From NCBI RefSeq assembly GCF_001483755.1, contig NZ_LQBK01000009.1:103930-167929 (forward strand): a stretch of DNA of 64,000 nt, in the 5' to 3' direction. Origin of the DNA: Kocuria rosea subsp. polaris. GTDB taxonomy: Bacteria; Actinomycetota; Actinomycetes; Actinomycetales; Micrococcaceae. The notes beneath the pieces are model-generated. The model was given only the letters and a program-made list of their open reading frames with translations. It searched no databases and was not told the DNA's origin. The position numbers were made by a program, and so were the translations under genes. Within the stretch, counting starts at the first letter, position 1. Every line of letters begins with the position of its first letter. Below, piece by piece: positions 45,063 to 53,893 of the stretch.

Positions 45063-46505
45063 GAGGGCCTCCGGGGCCAGCGGTGAGTGCTCGGGGACGT
45101 CGAGGCCCAGCAGGGCGTTCTCGACGACCTCGCTCAGGGCGGGGTGGATCCAGTACTGGCCGCGGGCCATCGTGTGGGCGTCGAGGCCGAAGTGCATGGC
45201 CTGGACCAGCGGCTGGATGAGCAGGGAGGCCTCCTCGCCGATCAGGTGCGCCCCCAGCAGGCGTCCGGTGCCCTTCTCCGCGATCAGCTTGCACAGCCCC
45301 GTGTGGTCCTCCATCGCCCACCCGTAGGCCGTGGCCCCGTAGTCCTGCACCTTGACGGTGATCTCGCTGCCCTGCTCGACCGCCCACTGCTCGGCCTCCT
45401 CCTGGGTCATGCCGACAGACGCGATCTGCGGGCTGGTGAACACGGCGGAGGGCACGAACCGGTGGTCGGTGGCCCGCAGGTCGCCGGGGTGCAGGAGGTT
45501 GTGCTGCACCGTGCGGGCCTCGGCGTTGGCGACGTGCTTGAGCTGGTAGGGCGAGCTGATGTCGCCGAGCGCCCACACCCCCTCGACGGGGCGGCCGCCG
45601 GAGAGGGCGCGCTGGTACTCGTCGACGGCCAGCAGGCCGTCCTCCCGCACGTCCAGGCCGCCGGCCCGGGCGTCGAGCACGTCGGTGTTCGGCTGCCGCC
45701 CCGTGGCCACCAGCACCACGTCCGCGGGCAGCCGCAGGACGAGCTCCGGGTCCTCCGGGTCCCGGAAGGTGACCATCGCGGCGCACTCGTCGCCGTCCCA
45801 CTCCTCGACCCCGCTCAGCGTCCAGCCCGTCTCGAGCTTCCACTGCCGGGAGGCCTCGCGCGCGAACCGCTCGGCGATCTCCGGGTCGTGGTAGCGCAGG
45901 ATGCGGTGGGAGCGGTTGACCTGGGTCACCCGGGAGCCCAGGCTCGAGAACACGTGGGCGAACTCGGCACCGATGTAGCCGCCGCCGACCACCACCACCC
46001 GGTGGGGCAGCTCGTCGATGCGCATGACCGTGTCCGAGGTGTGCACCTGCGGCAGGTCGATCCCCGGGATCTCGGGCCGCACCGGGCGCGAGCCGGCGGC
46101 CACCACGATCTGCGCGGCCGTGAGGTCCTCCCCCGACGCGGTGCGCAGGGTCCGCGGACCCGTGAAGCGCACGTGCTCGGAGTAGACCGTCACGTTCGGC
46201 AGCGTCCGGCGGTACTCGAGCCCGCCGTGGGAGATCGCGTCGATCCGCCCGAAGATCCGGTCCCGCATCTCCCGCCACCGCACGCCGTTCACCGCGGCGT
46301 CGAGGCCGAGCCGCTCGGCCTCGTGGGCGCGGCGGGCCACACTGGCCGGGTACGCGTACATCTTCGTGGGGATGCACCCCACGTTCAGGCACGTGCCGCC
46401 GAAGGTCCCGCCGTCGATGATCGCGACGTCCAGGTCCTCGTACTCCTCGGTGAGGATGGAGTTGCCCGAGCCGGAGCCGATGATGATGAGGTCAAAAGTC
46501 CGCAT
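45048..46505 (-). CDS. mtr: Mycothione reductase
   Basis: FAD- and NADPH-dependent flavoprotein disulfide reductase that regenerates mycothiol, the actinobacterial redox thiol. The 485-aa protein has the FAD loop LIIIGSGSGNS, the redox disulfide GGTCLNVGCIPTKMY, the NADPH loop VVVGGGYIGAEFAHVF, VEGVWALGDISSPYQLKHVAN and the C-terminal base pair region YWIHPALSEVVENALLGL. The lack of glutathione-type residues and the actinobacterial host favour mycothione. I chose the ATG at 46505; the ATG at 46514 lies inside the TAGGAT -10 and would be outside the mRNA. Confidence 0.93.
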   Translation of the reverse strand: MRTFDLIIIGSGSGNSILTEEYEDLDVAIIDGGTFGGTCLNVGCIPTKMYAYPASVARRAHEAERLGLDAAVNGVRWREMRDRIFGRIDAISHGGLEYRRTLPNVTVYSEHVRFTGPRTLRTASGEDLTAAQIVVAAGSRPVRPEIPGIDLPQVHTSDTVMRIDELPHRVVVVGGGYIGAEFAHVFSSLGSRVTQVNRSHRILRYHDPEIAERFAREASRQWKLETGWTLSGVEEWDGDECAAMVTFRDPEDPELVLRLPADVVLVATGRQPNTDVLDARAGGLDVREDGLLAVDEYQRALSGGRPVEGVWALGDISSPYQLKHVANAEARTVQHNLLHPGDLRATDHRFVPSAVFTSPQIASVGMTQEEAEQWAVEQGSEITVKVQDYGATAYGWAMEDHTGLCKLIAEKGTGRLLGAHLIGEEASLLIQPLVQAMHFGLDAHTMARGQYWIHPALSEVVENALLGLDVPEHSPLAPEALVGGR

Positions 46506-46512
46506 GGCGCCC

Positions 46513-46518
46513 ATCCTA
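46513..46518 (-). promoter_or_regulatory. -10 element of mtr (TAGGAT), leaderless
   Basis: TAGGAT on the minus strand, then 7 nt (GGGCGCC), then the mtr ATG at 46505. No Shine-Dalgarno. This is the same geometry as hisD. Confidence 0.55.
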
Positions 46519-46547
46519 TGCGCGGCGCGGGGCGCTCCCGGGCGCCC

Positions 46548-46580
46548 GGCGCCACGGCCCCGTCGCGGGGCCGCGGCGCC
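46548..46580 (-). terminator. Terminator-like hairpin after pyc
   Basis: The arms 46548-46562 and 46566-46580 pair over 15 positions with one mismatch and a 3-nt loop, core CGGCCCCG/CGGGGCCG. It starts 12 nt past the pyc stop and upstream of the mtr promoter. No T-tract. Confidence 0.6.
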
Positions 46581-46591
46581 GGCGGGCCGGC

Positions 46592-49500
46592 TCAGCCGGC
46601 GGGCTCGAGGGCGATCAGCAGGTCCCCGCCGGAGACCTGGGTGACGCCCTTCAGGGCCACCCGGGCGACGGTGCCGCCGGTGGGCGCGGTGATGGAGGCC
46701 TCCATCTTCATGGCCTCGATGGTCGCGACCTGCCCGCCGGGCTCCACGGCGTCGCCCTCGGCCACGGTCACGGTGACGGCCCCGGCGAACGGGGCGGCCA
46801 CGTGACCGGGGTCCGAGGGGTCGGCCTTCTCCGTCTCGGGCACGGCCGAGGCGACCGAGGTGTCGCGGACCTCGATCATCCGGGGCTGACCGTTGAGGGT
46901 GAGCATCACGGTGCGCATGCCCTTCTCGTCGGCCTCCGAGATCGCCTGGAGGGTCACCAGCAGGCGCACGCCCTTGCCGAGGGAGATCACGTGCTCGTGC
47001 TCGGTGGTCAGCCCGTAGAGGAAGTCGCGGGTGTGCAGCAGGGCGAGGTTGCCGTACTTGGCCCGCCCGGCCTCGTACTCGCGGGTCGGGCCGGGGAACA
47101 GCAGGCGGTTGAGCGTGGCCCGCCGGGTCGCGGAGTCCCCAGTGAGGGCCTCGGCGTCCTCGGGCGCCAGCTCGGTGACCCCGACCCGCACGTTGCGCCC
47201 CTCGAGCGCCTTGGAGCGGAAGGGCTCGGGCCAGCCGCCCGGCGGGGTCCCCAGCTCACCGGCGAGGAAGCCGATCACGGACTCCGGGATGTCGAAGCGC
47301 TGCGGGTCTGCGGCGAACTCCGCCGGGTCCACGCCCATCCCCACCAGCTGCAGGGCGAGGTCGCCGACGACCTTCGAGGACGGGGTGACCTTCACCAGCC
47401 GGCCCAGCATGGCGTTGGCGGCGGTGTACATGTCCTCGATGTCCTCGAACCGTTCGCCCAGGCCCAGGGCGATCGCCTGCTGGCGCAGGTTCGAGAGCTG
47501 CCCGCCCGGGATCTCGTGCCGGTACACCCGCCCGGTGGGGGCGGTGAGCCCGGACTCGAACGGGGAGTACATCCGGCGGATGATCTCCCAGTAGGGCTCC
47601 ATCGCGGAGATCGCCTCGAGCGGGATCCCGGTGTCCCGGTCGGTGTGCGCCAGCGCCGCCACCAGCGCCGAGGCGGGCACCTGGGAGGTGGTCCCGGCCA
47701 TCGAGGCGTCGGCGACGTCCACCGCGTCCACCCCGGCCTCGATCGCGGCCATCAGCGTGGCCAGCTGACCGCCGGCGGTGTCGTGGGTGTGCAGGTGCAC
47801 CGGCAGGTCGAAGCGCTCCCGCAGGGCGCTCACCAGCTTCGCCGCCGCGGCCGGGCGCAGCAGCCCGGCCATGTCCTTGATCGCCAGCACGTGCGCCCCG
47901 GCGTCGACGCACTGCTGCGCGAGGTCCAGGTAGTAGTCCAGCGTGTACAGGTCCTCGGCGGGGTCCAGCAGGTCCCCGGTGTAGCACAGGGCGACCTCGG
48001 CGACCGCGGTCCCCGTCGCCCGGACGGCCTCGATGGCCGGGGCCATCTGCTCCACGTCGTTGAGGGCGTCGAAGATCCGGAAGATGTCCACGCCGGTCGC
48101 CGCGGCCTCGGCCACGAACGCGTCCGTGACCTCGGTGGGGTACGGGGTGTAGCCCACGGTGTTGCGCCCGCGCAGCAGCATCTGGATCGGGATGTTCGGC
48201 ATGGCCTCGCGCAGCAGCCGCAGCCGCTCCCACGGGTCCTCCCCCAGGAACCGCAGGGCGACGTCGTAGGTCGCCCCGCCCCAGGCCTCCACGGACAGCA
48301 GCTGCGGCAGCGTGTGGGCGTAGGCGGGGGCCGCCGCGAGCAGGTCCCGGGTGCGCACCCGGGTGGCCAGCAGGGACTGGTGGGCGTCCCGGAACGTCGT
48401 GGAGGTCACCGCCACGGCCTGCTGCTCCCGCAGCGCGGCCGCGAAGCCCTCGGGGCCCAGCTCGAGCAGCTTCTGCCGCCAGCCGTCCGGCGGGGTGTGC
48501 TCGGAGGGCCCGTCGAAGGGCGAGCGGAACGGCTCGTCCTGCTTGTCCCCGGGGTAGTGGGGCAGCTTGGTGCGCGGGTCGATGCCCTCCACCCGGTCCC
48601 CGTTGGGCCGGTTCACGGTCACCTCGGCCAGCCAGGTCAGGGCCTTGGTGGCCCGGTCCCCGGAGGTGCGGGCCTCGAGCAGCTCGGGGCGGCGCTCGAT
48701 GAAGTCGGTGGCCACGTTGCCGGCGAGGAACTCGGGGTCGGCCAGCACGGCCTGCAGGAACTGGATGTTGGTGGCCACGCCGCGGATCCGGAACTCCGCC
48801 AGCGCGCGCTGGGACCGGTGCACCGCGGTGGGGTAGTCCCGGCCCCGGCAGGTGAGCTTGACCAGCATGGAGTCGAAGTGGGGGGAGATCTCCGCCCCGG
48901 CGTAGACGGTGCCCCCGTCCAGGCGCACCCCGGCACCGCCGGCGGAGCGGTAGGCGGAGATCTTCCCGACGTCGGGGCGGAACCCGTTGGCCGGGTCCTC
49001 CGTGGTGATCCGGCACTGCAGGGCGGCGCCGCGCACGGTCAGCTGGTCCTGGGCGATCCCCAGGTCCGTCAGGGTCTCGCCGGACGCGATGCGCAGCTGG
49101 GACTGGACGAGGTCGACGTCGGTGATCTCCTCCGTGACCGTGTGCTCCACCTGGATGCGCGGGTTCATCTCGATGAACACGTGCTGGCCGGCCCGCTCCC
49201 CGGCGGTGTCGACCAGGAACTCCACCGTGCCCGCGTTGACGTAGCCGAGCTCCTTGGCGAACTTCACCGCGTCCCGGTGCAGGGCCTGGCGGATGTCCTC
49301 GTCGAGGTTCGGGGCCGGGGCGATCTCCACGACTTTCTGGTGCCGGCGCTGCAGGGAGCAGTCGCGCTCGAACAGGTGCACCATCCCGCCGTCGTGGTCG
49401 GCGAGGATCTGCACCTCGATGTGCCGCGGGCGCAGCACGGCCTGCTCCAGGAACACGGTGGGGTCCCCGAACGCGGTGTCGGCCTCGCGCATCGCCGCGG

Positions 49501-50044
49501 CCAGCGCCTCGGGCAGCGCCTCCGGGGTCTCCACCCGGCGCATGCCGCGGCCGCCGCCGCCGGCGACCGCCTTCACGAAGATGGGGAACCCGATGCCCTC
49601 GGCCTGCGCCAGCAGCTCGTCGGGGTCCGCCGAGGGCTCCGTCGAGGCCAGGGTGGGGATGCCCGCGCGCTTGGCCGCCTTCAGCGCGGCGACCTTGTTG
49701 CCGGCCAGCTCGAGGATCTCGGCCCGGGGCCCGACGAAGGTGATCCCCTCCGCCGCGGCCGCACGGGCCAGCTCCGGGTTCTCGGACAGGAACCCGTAGC
49801 CGGGGTAGATCGCGTCCGCCCCGGACTCCTTGGCCACCCGGACGATCTCCGCGACGTCCAGGTACGCCCGCACCGGGTGGCCCTCCTCCCCGATCCGGTA
49901 CGCCTCGTCGGCCTTCTGCCGGTGGATCGAGTTGCGGTCCTCGTAGGGGAACACCGCCACCGTCTTGGCCCCGAGCTCGTACGCGGCGCGGAAGGCGCGG
50001 ATCGCGATCTCGCCGCGATTGGCCACCAGGATCTTGGAGAACAT
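46592..50044 (-). CDS. pyc: Pyruvate carboxylase
   Basis: Biotin enzyme converting pyruvate to oxaloacetate (anaplerosis). The 1150-aa single chain has a biotin carboxylase domain (1 to about 460; ILVANRGEIAIRAFRAAYEL, ATP-grasp VKAVAGGGGRGMR, HIEVQILADHDG, FIEMNPRIQVEHTVTEEITD) and a carboxyltransferase domain (TTFRDAHQSLLATR, VKDMAG-type AIKDMAGLLRP, VHLHTHDTAGGQ with metal-binding His). The BCCP domain has biotinyl Lys 1113 in IEAMKMEASI. Residue 548 is Ser where the family usually has Asp (TSTTFRD instead of TDTTFRD). The ATG at 50044 was chosen because the frame upstream holds no conserved sequence. Its promoter region contains a CRP/GlxR-like site. Confidence 0.98.
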   Translation of the reverse strand: MFSKILVANRGEIAIRAFRAAYELGAKTVAVFPYEDRNSIHRQKADEAYRIGEEGHPVRAYLDVAEIVRVAKESGADAIYPGYGFLSENPELARAAAAEGITFVGPRAEILELAGNKVAALKAAKRAGIPTLASTEPSADPDELLAQAEGIGFPIFVKAVAGGGGRGMRRVETPEALPEALAAAMREADTAFGDPTVFLEQAVLRPRHIEVQILADHDGGMVHLFERDCSLQRRHQKVVEIAPAPNLDEDIRQALHRDAVKFAKELGYVNAGTVEFLVDTAGERAGQHVFIEMNPRIQVEHTVTEEITDVDLVQSQLRIASGETLTDLGIAQDQLTVRGAALQCRITTEDPANGFRPDVGKISAYRSAGGAGVRLDGGTVYAGAEISPHFDSMLVKLTCRGRDYPTAVHRSQRALAEFRIRGVATNIQFLQAVLADPEFLAGNVATDFIERRPELLEARTSGDRATKALTWLAEVTVNRPNGDRVEGIDPRTKLPHYPGDKQDEPFRSPFDGPSEHTPPDGWRQKLLELGPEGFAAALREQQAVAVTSTTFRDAHQSLLATRVRTRDLLAAAPAYAHTLPQLLSVEAWGGATYDVALRFLGEDPWERLRLLREAMPNIPIQMLLRGRNTVGYTPYPTEVTDAFVAEAAATGVDIFRIFDALNDVEQMAPAIEAVRATGTAVAEVALCYTGDLLDPAEDLYTLDYYLDLAQQCVDAGAHVLAIKDMAGLLRPAAAAKLVSALRERFDLPVHLHTHDTAGGQLATLMAAIEAGVDAVDVADASMAGTTSQVPASALVAALAHTDRDTGIPLEAISAMEPYWEIIRRMYSPFESGLTAPTGRVYRHEIPGGQLSNLRQQAIALGLGERFEDIEDMYTAANAMLGRLVKVTPSSKVVGDLALQLVGMGVDPAEFAADPQRFDIPESVIGFLAGELGTPPGGWPEPFRSKALEGRNVRVGVTELAPEDAEALTGDSATRRATLNRLLFPGPTREYEAGRAKYGNLALLHTRDFLYGLTTEHEHVISLGKGVRLLVTLQAISEADEKGMRTVMLTLNGQPRMIEVRDTSVASAVPETEKADPSDPGHVAAPFAGAVTVTVAEGDAVEPGGQVATIEAMKMEASITAPTGGTVARVALKGVTQVSGGDLLIALEPAG

Positions 50045-50184
50045 CAACACCCGTTCCGCACCCGGGTCCGTCCGGTGGACACCCGGGCACTGATTCTTGA
50101 GAGGTCGTGCGAGGTAGCGCACAGGGCCAGCATGACCACCCGTGCGCGGTCCTGACCAGTGAACCACGCCGTCACCGGGCAAAC

Positions 50185-50200
50185 CGTGACCCCGGTCACA
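50185..50200. promoter_or_regulatory. CRP/GlxR-family binding site
   Basis: CGTGACCCCGGTCACA matches TGTGA-N6-TCACA at 9 of the 10 defined positions. In Actinobacteria such sites bind CRP-type proteins (GlxR, Cmr/CRP), which often regulate central carbon genes. It is 141 nt upstream of pyc and about 100 nt upstream of the parA -10, so either gene could be the target. Confidence 0.6.
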
Positions 50201-50298
50201 GAACGGCATCCCGGTCAGACTACACCGGGCGGCGGGGGACGGCCGCCCGGCCCGCGGACGGCTCCGCGCCGGACCCGGGCGGACGGCGCGCACCCGGC

Positions 50299-50304
50299 TA
50301 CGAT
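50299..50304 (+). promoter_or_regulatory. Candidate -10 element of the orphan parA (TACGAT)
   Basis: TACGAT on the plus strand 89 nt before the preferred GTG start; the leader would contain GAGGAG at 50346-50351 and GAAGGG near 50377. Confidence 0.4.
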
Positions 50305-50392
50305 GGGCGCAGCCGTCTCCTCGCCCGGCCCCCGTTCCCGGAGCCGAGGAGCCGCCTCCCCCGTGTCCCCGCGAGCGAAGGGTGTCCCCTCC

Positions 50393-51181
50393 GTGCAGAT
50401 CGTCAGCGTCAGCAGCCTCAAGGGCGGTGTCGGCAAGTCCTCCGTGACCCTGGGGATCGCCTCCGCGGCCCTGCAGGCGGGAGTGCCCACGCTGGTGGTG
50501 GACCTCGACCCGCACGCCGACGCCACGACCGGGCTGGGGGTGCACCCGGAGCGCGGTCACGACATCGGCGAGGTGCTGCGCAGGCCACGCCGCGGGTCCC
50601 TCGAGCGGGTGGTCGTGGCCTCGTCCTGGGCGGTGCGGGACGGTCTGGACGCCAGGGCCCTCGACGTCGCCCCGGGTTCGGCCCGGTCCTCCCACCTCGA
50701 CCGCTCCGACTACCGGGACAAGGACCTCGGCCGGCTGGAGCGGGCGCTCTCCGGCGCCACGGGCTACGACCTGGTGCTGGTCGACTGCCCGCCCACCCTG
50801 AGCGCGCTGACCCGCACCGCGTGGGCCGCCAGCGACAAGGTGCTCTCCGTGGCGGAGCCCTCGCTGTTCTCGGTGGCGGGGACCAAGCGCACGATGACGG
50901 CGATCGCCCAGTTCGAGCAGAGCCGCACGTGGGCGGTGCCGGCGGCCGGCGTGGTGGTCAACAAGGTCCAGCACTCGTCGGTGGAGCACCGTCACCGCCT
51001 GACGGAGCTGCAGGAGCTGTTCGGCCCGCTGCTGGTCAGCCCGGTGATCCCGGACCTGCCGGTCTGGCAGCAGGCGCAGGGGGCGGCCTGGCCGATCCAC
51101 CGCTGGCCGGGGGCGGAGGCCCGGGACATCTCCGGGCGATACACGGCGATCCTGCAGGGCCTGCTCGACGGCCCGTCCTGA
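50393..51181 (+). CDS. Orphan ParA-family ATPase
   Basis: 262 aa with a deviant Walker A motif at the extreme N-terminus (VSVSSLKGGVGKSSVTLG), Walker A' VVDLDPHADATTGLG, switch II LVLVDCPPTLSALTRT, and a C-terminal region ending WQQAQGAAWPIHRWPG. It resembles a ParA subgroup conserved in Micrococcales that lacks a partner ParB gene. It could position a polar or membrane complex rather than DNA; cargo is unknown. The GTG at 50393 was chosen to match the short N-terminus of homologues; the GTG at 50363 is possible. Convergent with merR and divergent from pyc. Confidence 0.88.
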   Translation: MQIVSVSSLKGGVGKSSVTLGIASAALQAGVPTLVVDLDPHADATTGLGVHPERGHDIGEVLRRPRRGSLERVVVASSWAVRDGLDARALDVAPGSARSSHLDRSDYRDKDLGRLERALSGATGYDLVLVDCPPTLSALTRTAWAASDKVLSVAEPSLFSVAGTKRTMTAIAQFEQSRTWAVPAAGVVVNKVQHSSVEHRHRLTELQELFGPLLVSPVIPDLPVWQQAQGAAWPIHRWPGAEARDISGRYTAILQGLLDGPS

Positions 51182-51191
51182 GCCGCCGGGA

Positions 51192-51794
<603 letters not shown>

Positions 51795-51975
51795 GCCGCC
51801 TCCTCGCTCGTGGACCCGGTCCTCGCGGTGCCGGGAGTGGATGGTCTCGCAGAGACGTCCGGATCCCCCCGGGAACACCTCGAGTACAGCTTCGACGGTA
51901 GACCTCCCCGGGGGCCGGGTCAAAGACATCGGCGGGCCGGGCCCCGTGTCGGGCGGACGGGCGCGGGAGCCCGGG

Positions 51976-52500
51976 TCAGAAGTCCTCGGGGTCGACGTTG
52001 TCGAGGAAGTCGCGGAACTGCTCGACCTGCGTCTCCGGGGGCAGCTGCTGCTCGCCCTCGCCCGGGCGGGGACCGGGCTCCCGCAGCTCGCCGTCCCCGC
52101 TCATCACGAGGCCGGCCTCGTCGAGGACCGTCTCGGTGCACAGGATGGGGCAGTCGGTGCGGGCGGCCAGGGCGATCGCGTCCGAGGCGCGGGAGTCCAC
52201 GACCGTTCCGTCCGAGAACTCGAGCGCGGCGTGGAAGACGCCCTCCTCCACCGTGTGGATCCGCACCCGGGTGAGGGTGCGCCCGAAGGCGGTGGCCACC
52301 GACAGCACGAGGTCGTGCGTCAGGGGCCGGGGCGGCTCGATGCCCTGCACGGCGAAGACGATGGACGTCGCCTCGTTCGTGCCGATCCAGATCGGCAGGT
52401 GCCGCCCGCCCTCGACCTCGCGCAGGACGACGACGGGCTGCGCCGACGGCACGTCCATGCGGACGCCGGCGATCTCCATCAGGACCTGGTGCACGGCCAT
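51976..52500 (-). CDS. DUF151 bifunctional nuclease-family protein
   Basis: 174 aa with the DUF151/BFN fold: VLREVEGGRHLPIWIGTNEA near residue 27, RPLTHDLVLSVATAFG, VDSRASDAIALAARTDCPIL. Plant members were reported to have RNase and DNase activity; the bacterial role is uncertain. A Pro/Glu-rich tail (about 138-174) includes QVEQFRDFLDNVDPEDF, a conserved acidic ending in actinobacterial homologues. The ATG at 52500 lies 1 nt after the ftsR stop, so translation is coupled. Confidence 0.92.
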   Translation of the reverse strand: MAVHQVLMEIAGVRMDVPSAQPVVVLREVEGGRHLPIWIGTNEATSIVFAVQGIEPPRPLTHDLVLSVATAFGRTLTRVRIHTVEEGVFHAALEFSDGTVVDSRASDAIALAARTDCPILCTETVLDEAGLVMSGDGELREPGPRPGEGEQQLPPETQVEQFRDFLDNVDPEDF

Positions 52501-52501
52501 G

Positions 52502-53248
52502 TCAGCCCTCCACCGCGGCCCGCTCCTGGAGCGCGGCGATCTCCGAGCGCACGAGCGAGGTGTGGATGGTGAGGCACAGCCCGGAGATCTCCTCGGCGCG
52601 CTCGACGGCGCGGGCCCGGGAAGCCGCGTCCCGGCGGGAGCTCAGGGGCGCCACGGCCCGTTCGACGAGGCCCAGCTCGCGGTCCGCCGCGGCCTTGAAC
52701 GGGCGCAGGTGGCGCGGTTCCAGGCCGTGGGCCGTCAGGGCGTGGGCCGCGCGGGTGATGGCGAGGGCGTGGTCGTCGAAGACCCCGTTCTGCTCCCGGA
52801 TCAGGCCGTAGCTCACGAGCTCGCGGACCAGCGGGATGCCGGCGCCGGTGCGCGCGGCGAGCTCCCGCAGGCTGTAGGTGCGCGGCGCGCTGACGACCGG
52901 CAGGGGTGCGGTGACGGGGTCGGCGGACTCCGCGGCGCGCCGGGCGTCCTCGTCCCGGGCGTCCTCGTCGGCGTCCAGCCGCTCCCGGATCACCTTCAGC
53001 GGGAGGTAGCGGTCGCGCTGGAGCTCCAGGATCCGCCGCAGCCGGTCCACGTCCGCGCGCGAGAACTTGCGGTAGCCCGACGCGGTGCGGGCCGGGTGGA
53101 CCAGGCCCTTGTCCTCCAGGAAGCGCAGCTTCGAGGCGGTGATGCCGGGGTGGTCAGCACCGAGCTCCTTGAGCACGGCGCTGATGCCCACCCGGGGCTC
53201 GTGCTGGACGTCGTCCCGGTGGGGATCGGTCTCCGCGGGGTCGGTCAT
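52502..53248 (-). CDS. ftsR: FtsR-like MerR-family regulator (Rv1828-like)
   Basis: The 248-aa protein has a MerR-type winged helix at the N-terminus (VGISAVLKELGADHPGITAS, KLRFLEDKGLVHPARTASGY, RKFSRADVDRLRRILELQRD) and a large C-terminal domain with a second helical DNA-binding-like part (YSLRELAARTGAGIPLVREL). The Corynebacterium glutamicum homologue FtsR activates ftsZ. Since the dcw cluster is only about 37 kb away here, ftsZ is a plausible target; the dyads upstream of ftsZ are candidate sites. The ATG at 53248 lies 9 nt after garA. Confidence 0.88.
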   Translation of the reverse strand: MTDPAETDPHRDDVQHEPRVGISAVLKELGADHPGITASKLRFLEDKGLVHPARTASGYRKFSRADVDRLRRILELQRDRYLPLKVIRERLDADEDARDEDARRAAESADPVTAPLPVVSAPRTYSLRELAARTGAGIPLVRELVSYGLIREQNGVFDDHALAITRAAHALTAHGLEPRHLRPFKAAADRELGLVERAVAPLSSRRDAASRARAVERAEEISGLCLTIHTSLVRSEIAALQERAAVEG

Positions 53249-53257
53249 GGCTCCCTT

Positions 53258-53713
53258 CTACTGGTCCGACTGCGAGCGCAGCGAACGGTAGAACGTGAAC
53301 CGGAACTTCCCGATCTGGACCTCGTCGCCGTTGTCGAGCTGCACGCTGTCCACGCGGTCGCCGTTGACGTAGGTGCCGTTCAGGGACCCGGAGTCGATGA
53401 TCTCGAAGGTGTCGCCGCGCCGGACGAACCGGGCGTGCCGGCGGGAGACGGTGACGTCGTCGAGGAAGATCTCGGAGGACGGGTGGCGGCCGGCGGGGAC
53501 CTCGTCCCGGTCCAGGAGGAAGCGGGAGCCGGTGGCGCCGCTGTCGTGGGCGACGAGCAGGGCGCTGCGCGGCGGCAGCGCGGAGACCGCGGAGCTCTCC
53601 TCGGGCGAGAGCTTGTGGGAAGCCGCGTGCGAGAGGACCTCGGCCACGATCTGGATCGACGTGGTCTCCGGCTCCCCCTGGGGTGCGTTCGAGCCGTTCT
53701 GGGTTCTGGACAT
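53258..53713 (-). CDS. garA: FHA-domain regulator GarA/OdhI-type
   Basis: Phosphorylation-controlled FHA protein that in mycobacteria and corynebacteria binds 2-oxoglutarate dehydrogenase and glutamate enzymes. The 151-aa protein has an N-terminal tail with the ETTS phospho-acceptor motif (16-19) and a C-terminal FHA domain (about 68-145): GRHPSSEIFLDDVTVSRRHA, IDSGSLNGTYVNGDRVDS, GDEVQIGKFRFTF. After ETTS the sequence is IQIVAEV rather than VFRADF, so kinase recognition could differ. The ATG at 53713 heads a unit garA-ftsR-DUF151 with 1-9 nt gaps. A kinase candidate is the PASTA kinase at 37410. Confidence 0.93.
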   Translation of the reverse strand: MSRTQNGSNAPQGEPETTSIQIVAEVLSHAASHKLSPEESSAVSALPPRSALLVAHDSGATGSRFLLDRDEVPAGRHPSSEIFLDDVTVSRRHARFVRRGDTFEIIDSGSLNGTYVNGDRVDSVQLDNGDEVQIGKFRFTFYRSLRSQSDQ

Positions 53714-53826
53714 CTCTTCCCTCGACTGGTGACGTGATGGTGGACGGATCCTGTGGGACCCCGACCCCGCGACCTCCTGTCCCGGCGGTTTCCGGGCGAC
53801 CGGCCGGAGCCACCCGGTTGCTCTTC

Positions 53827-53832
53827 AGTGTA
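53827..53832 (-). promoter_or_regulatory. -10 element of garA (TACACT)
   Basis: TACACT on the minus strand, about 114 nt before the garA ATG and just after the hairpin behind gcvH. Same hexamer as at dnaE. Confidence 0.45.
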
Positions 53833-53857
53833 CCGGGTGGTGGAGACACGCAAGGGC

Positions 53858-53877
53858 GGCCGGGACACGTCCCGGCC
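53858..53877 (-). terminator. Hairpin after gcvH
   Basis: GGCCGGGAC (53858-53866) pairs with GTCCCGGCC (53869-53877), 17 nt past the gcvH stop. The central pair is probably unpaired, giving a 4-nt loop. No T-tract. Confidence 0.5.
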
Positions 53878-53893
53878 GGGGTGCCTGCGCGGT

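Larger units (their letters stand above)
50045..50392. other. Divergent intergenic region between pyc and the orphan parA
   Basis: 348 nt with no supported gene. It holds a CRP/GlxR-like palindrome (50185-50200), a minus-strand TAGTCT (50217-50222) and AAGAAT near 50091-50096 as alternative pyc -10 hexamers, and a plus-strand TACGAT (50299-50304) for parA. An alternative in-frame parA start (GTG 50363) lies here. Confidence 0.6.

Noticed and set aside
50045..51100. 1502-aa pyruvate carboxylase frame extending to 51100
   Set aside because: Sequence upstream of the ATG at 50044 is unlike the family and antisense to the ParA gene.
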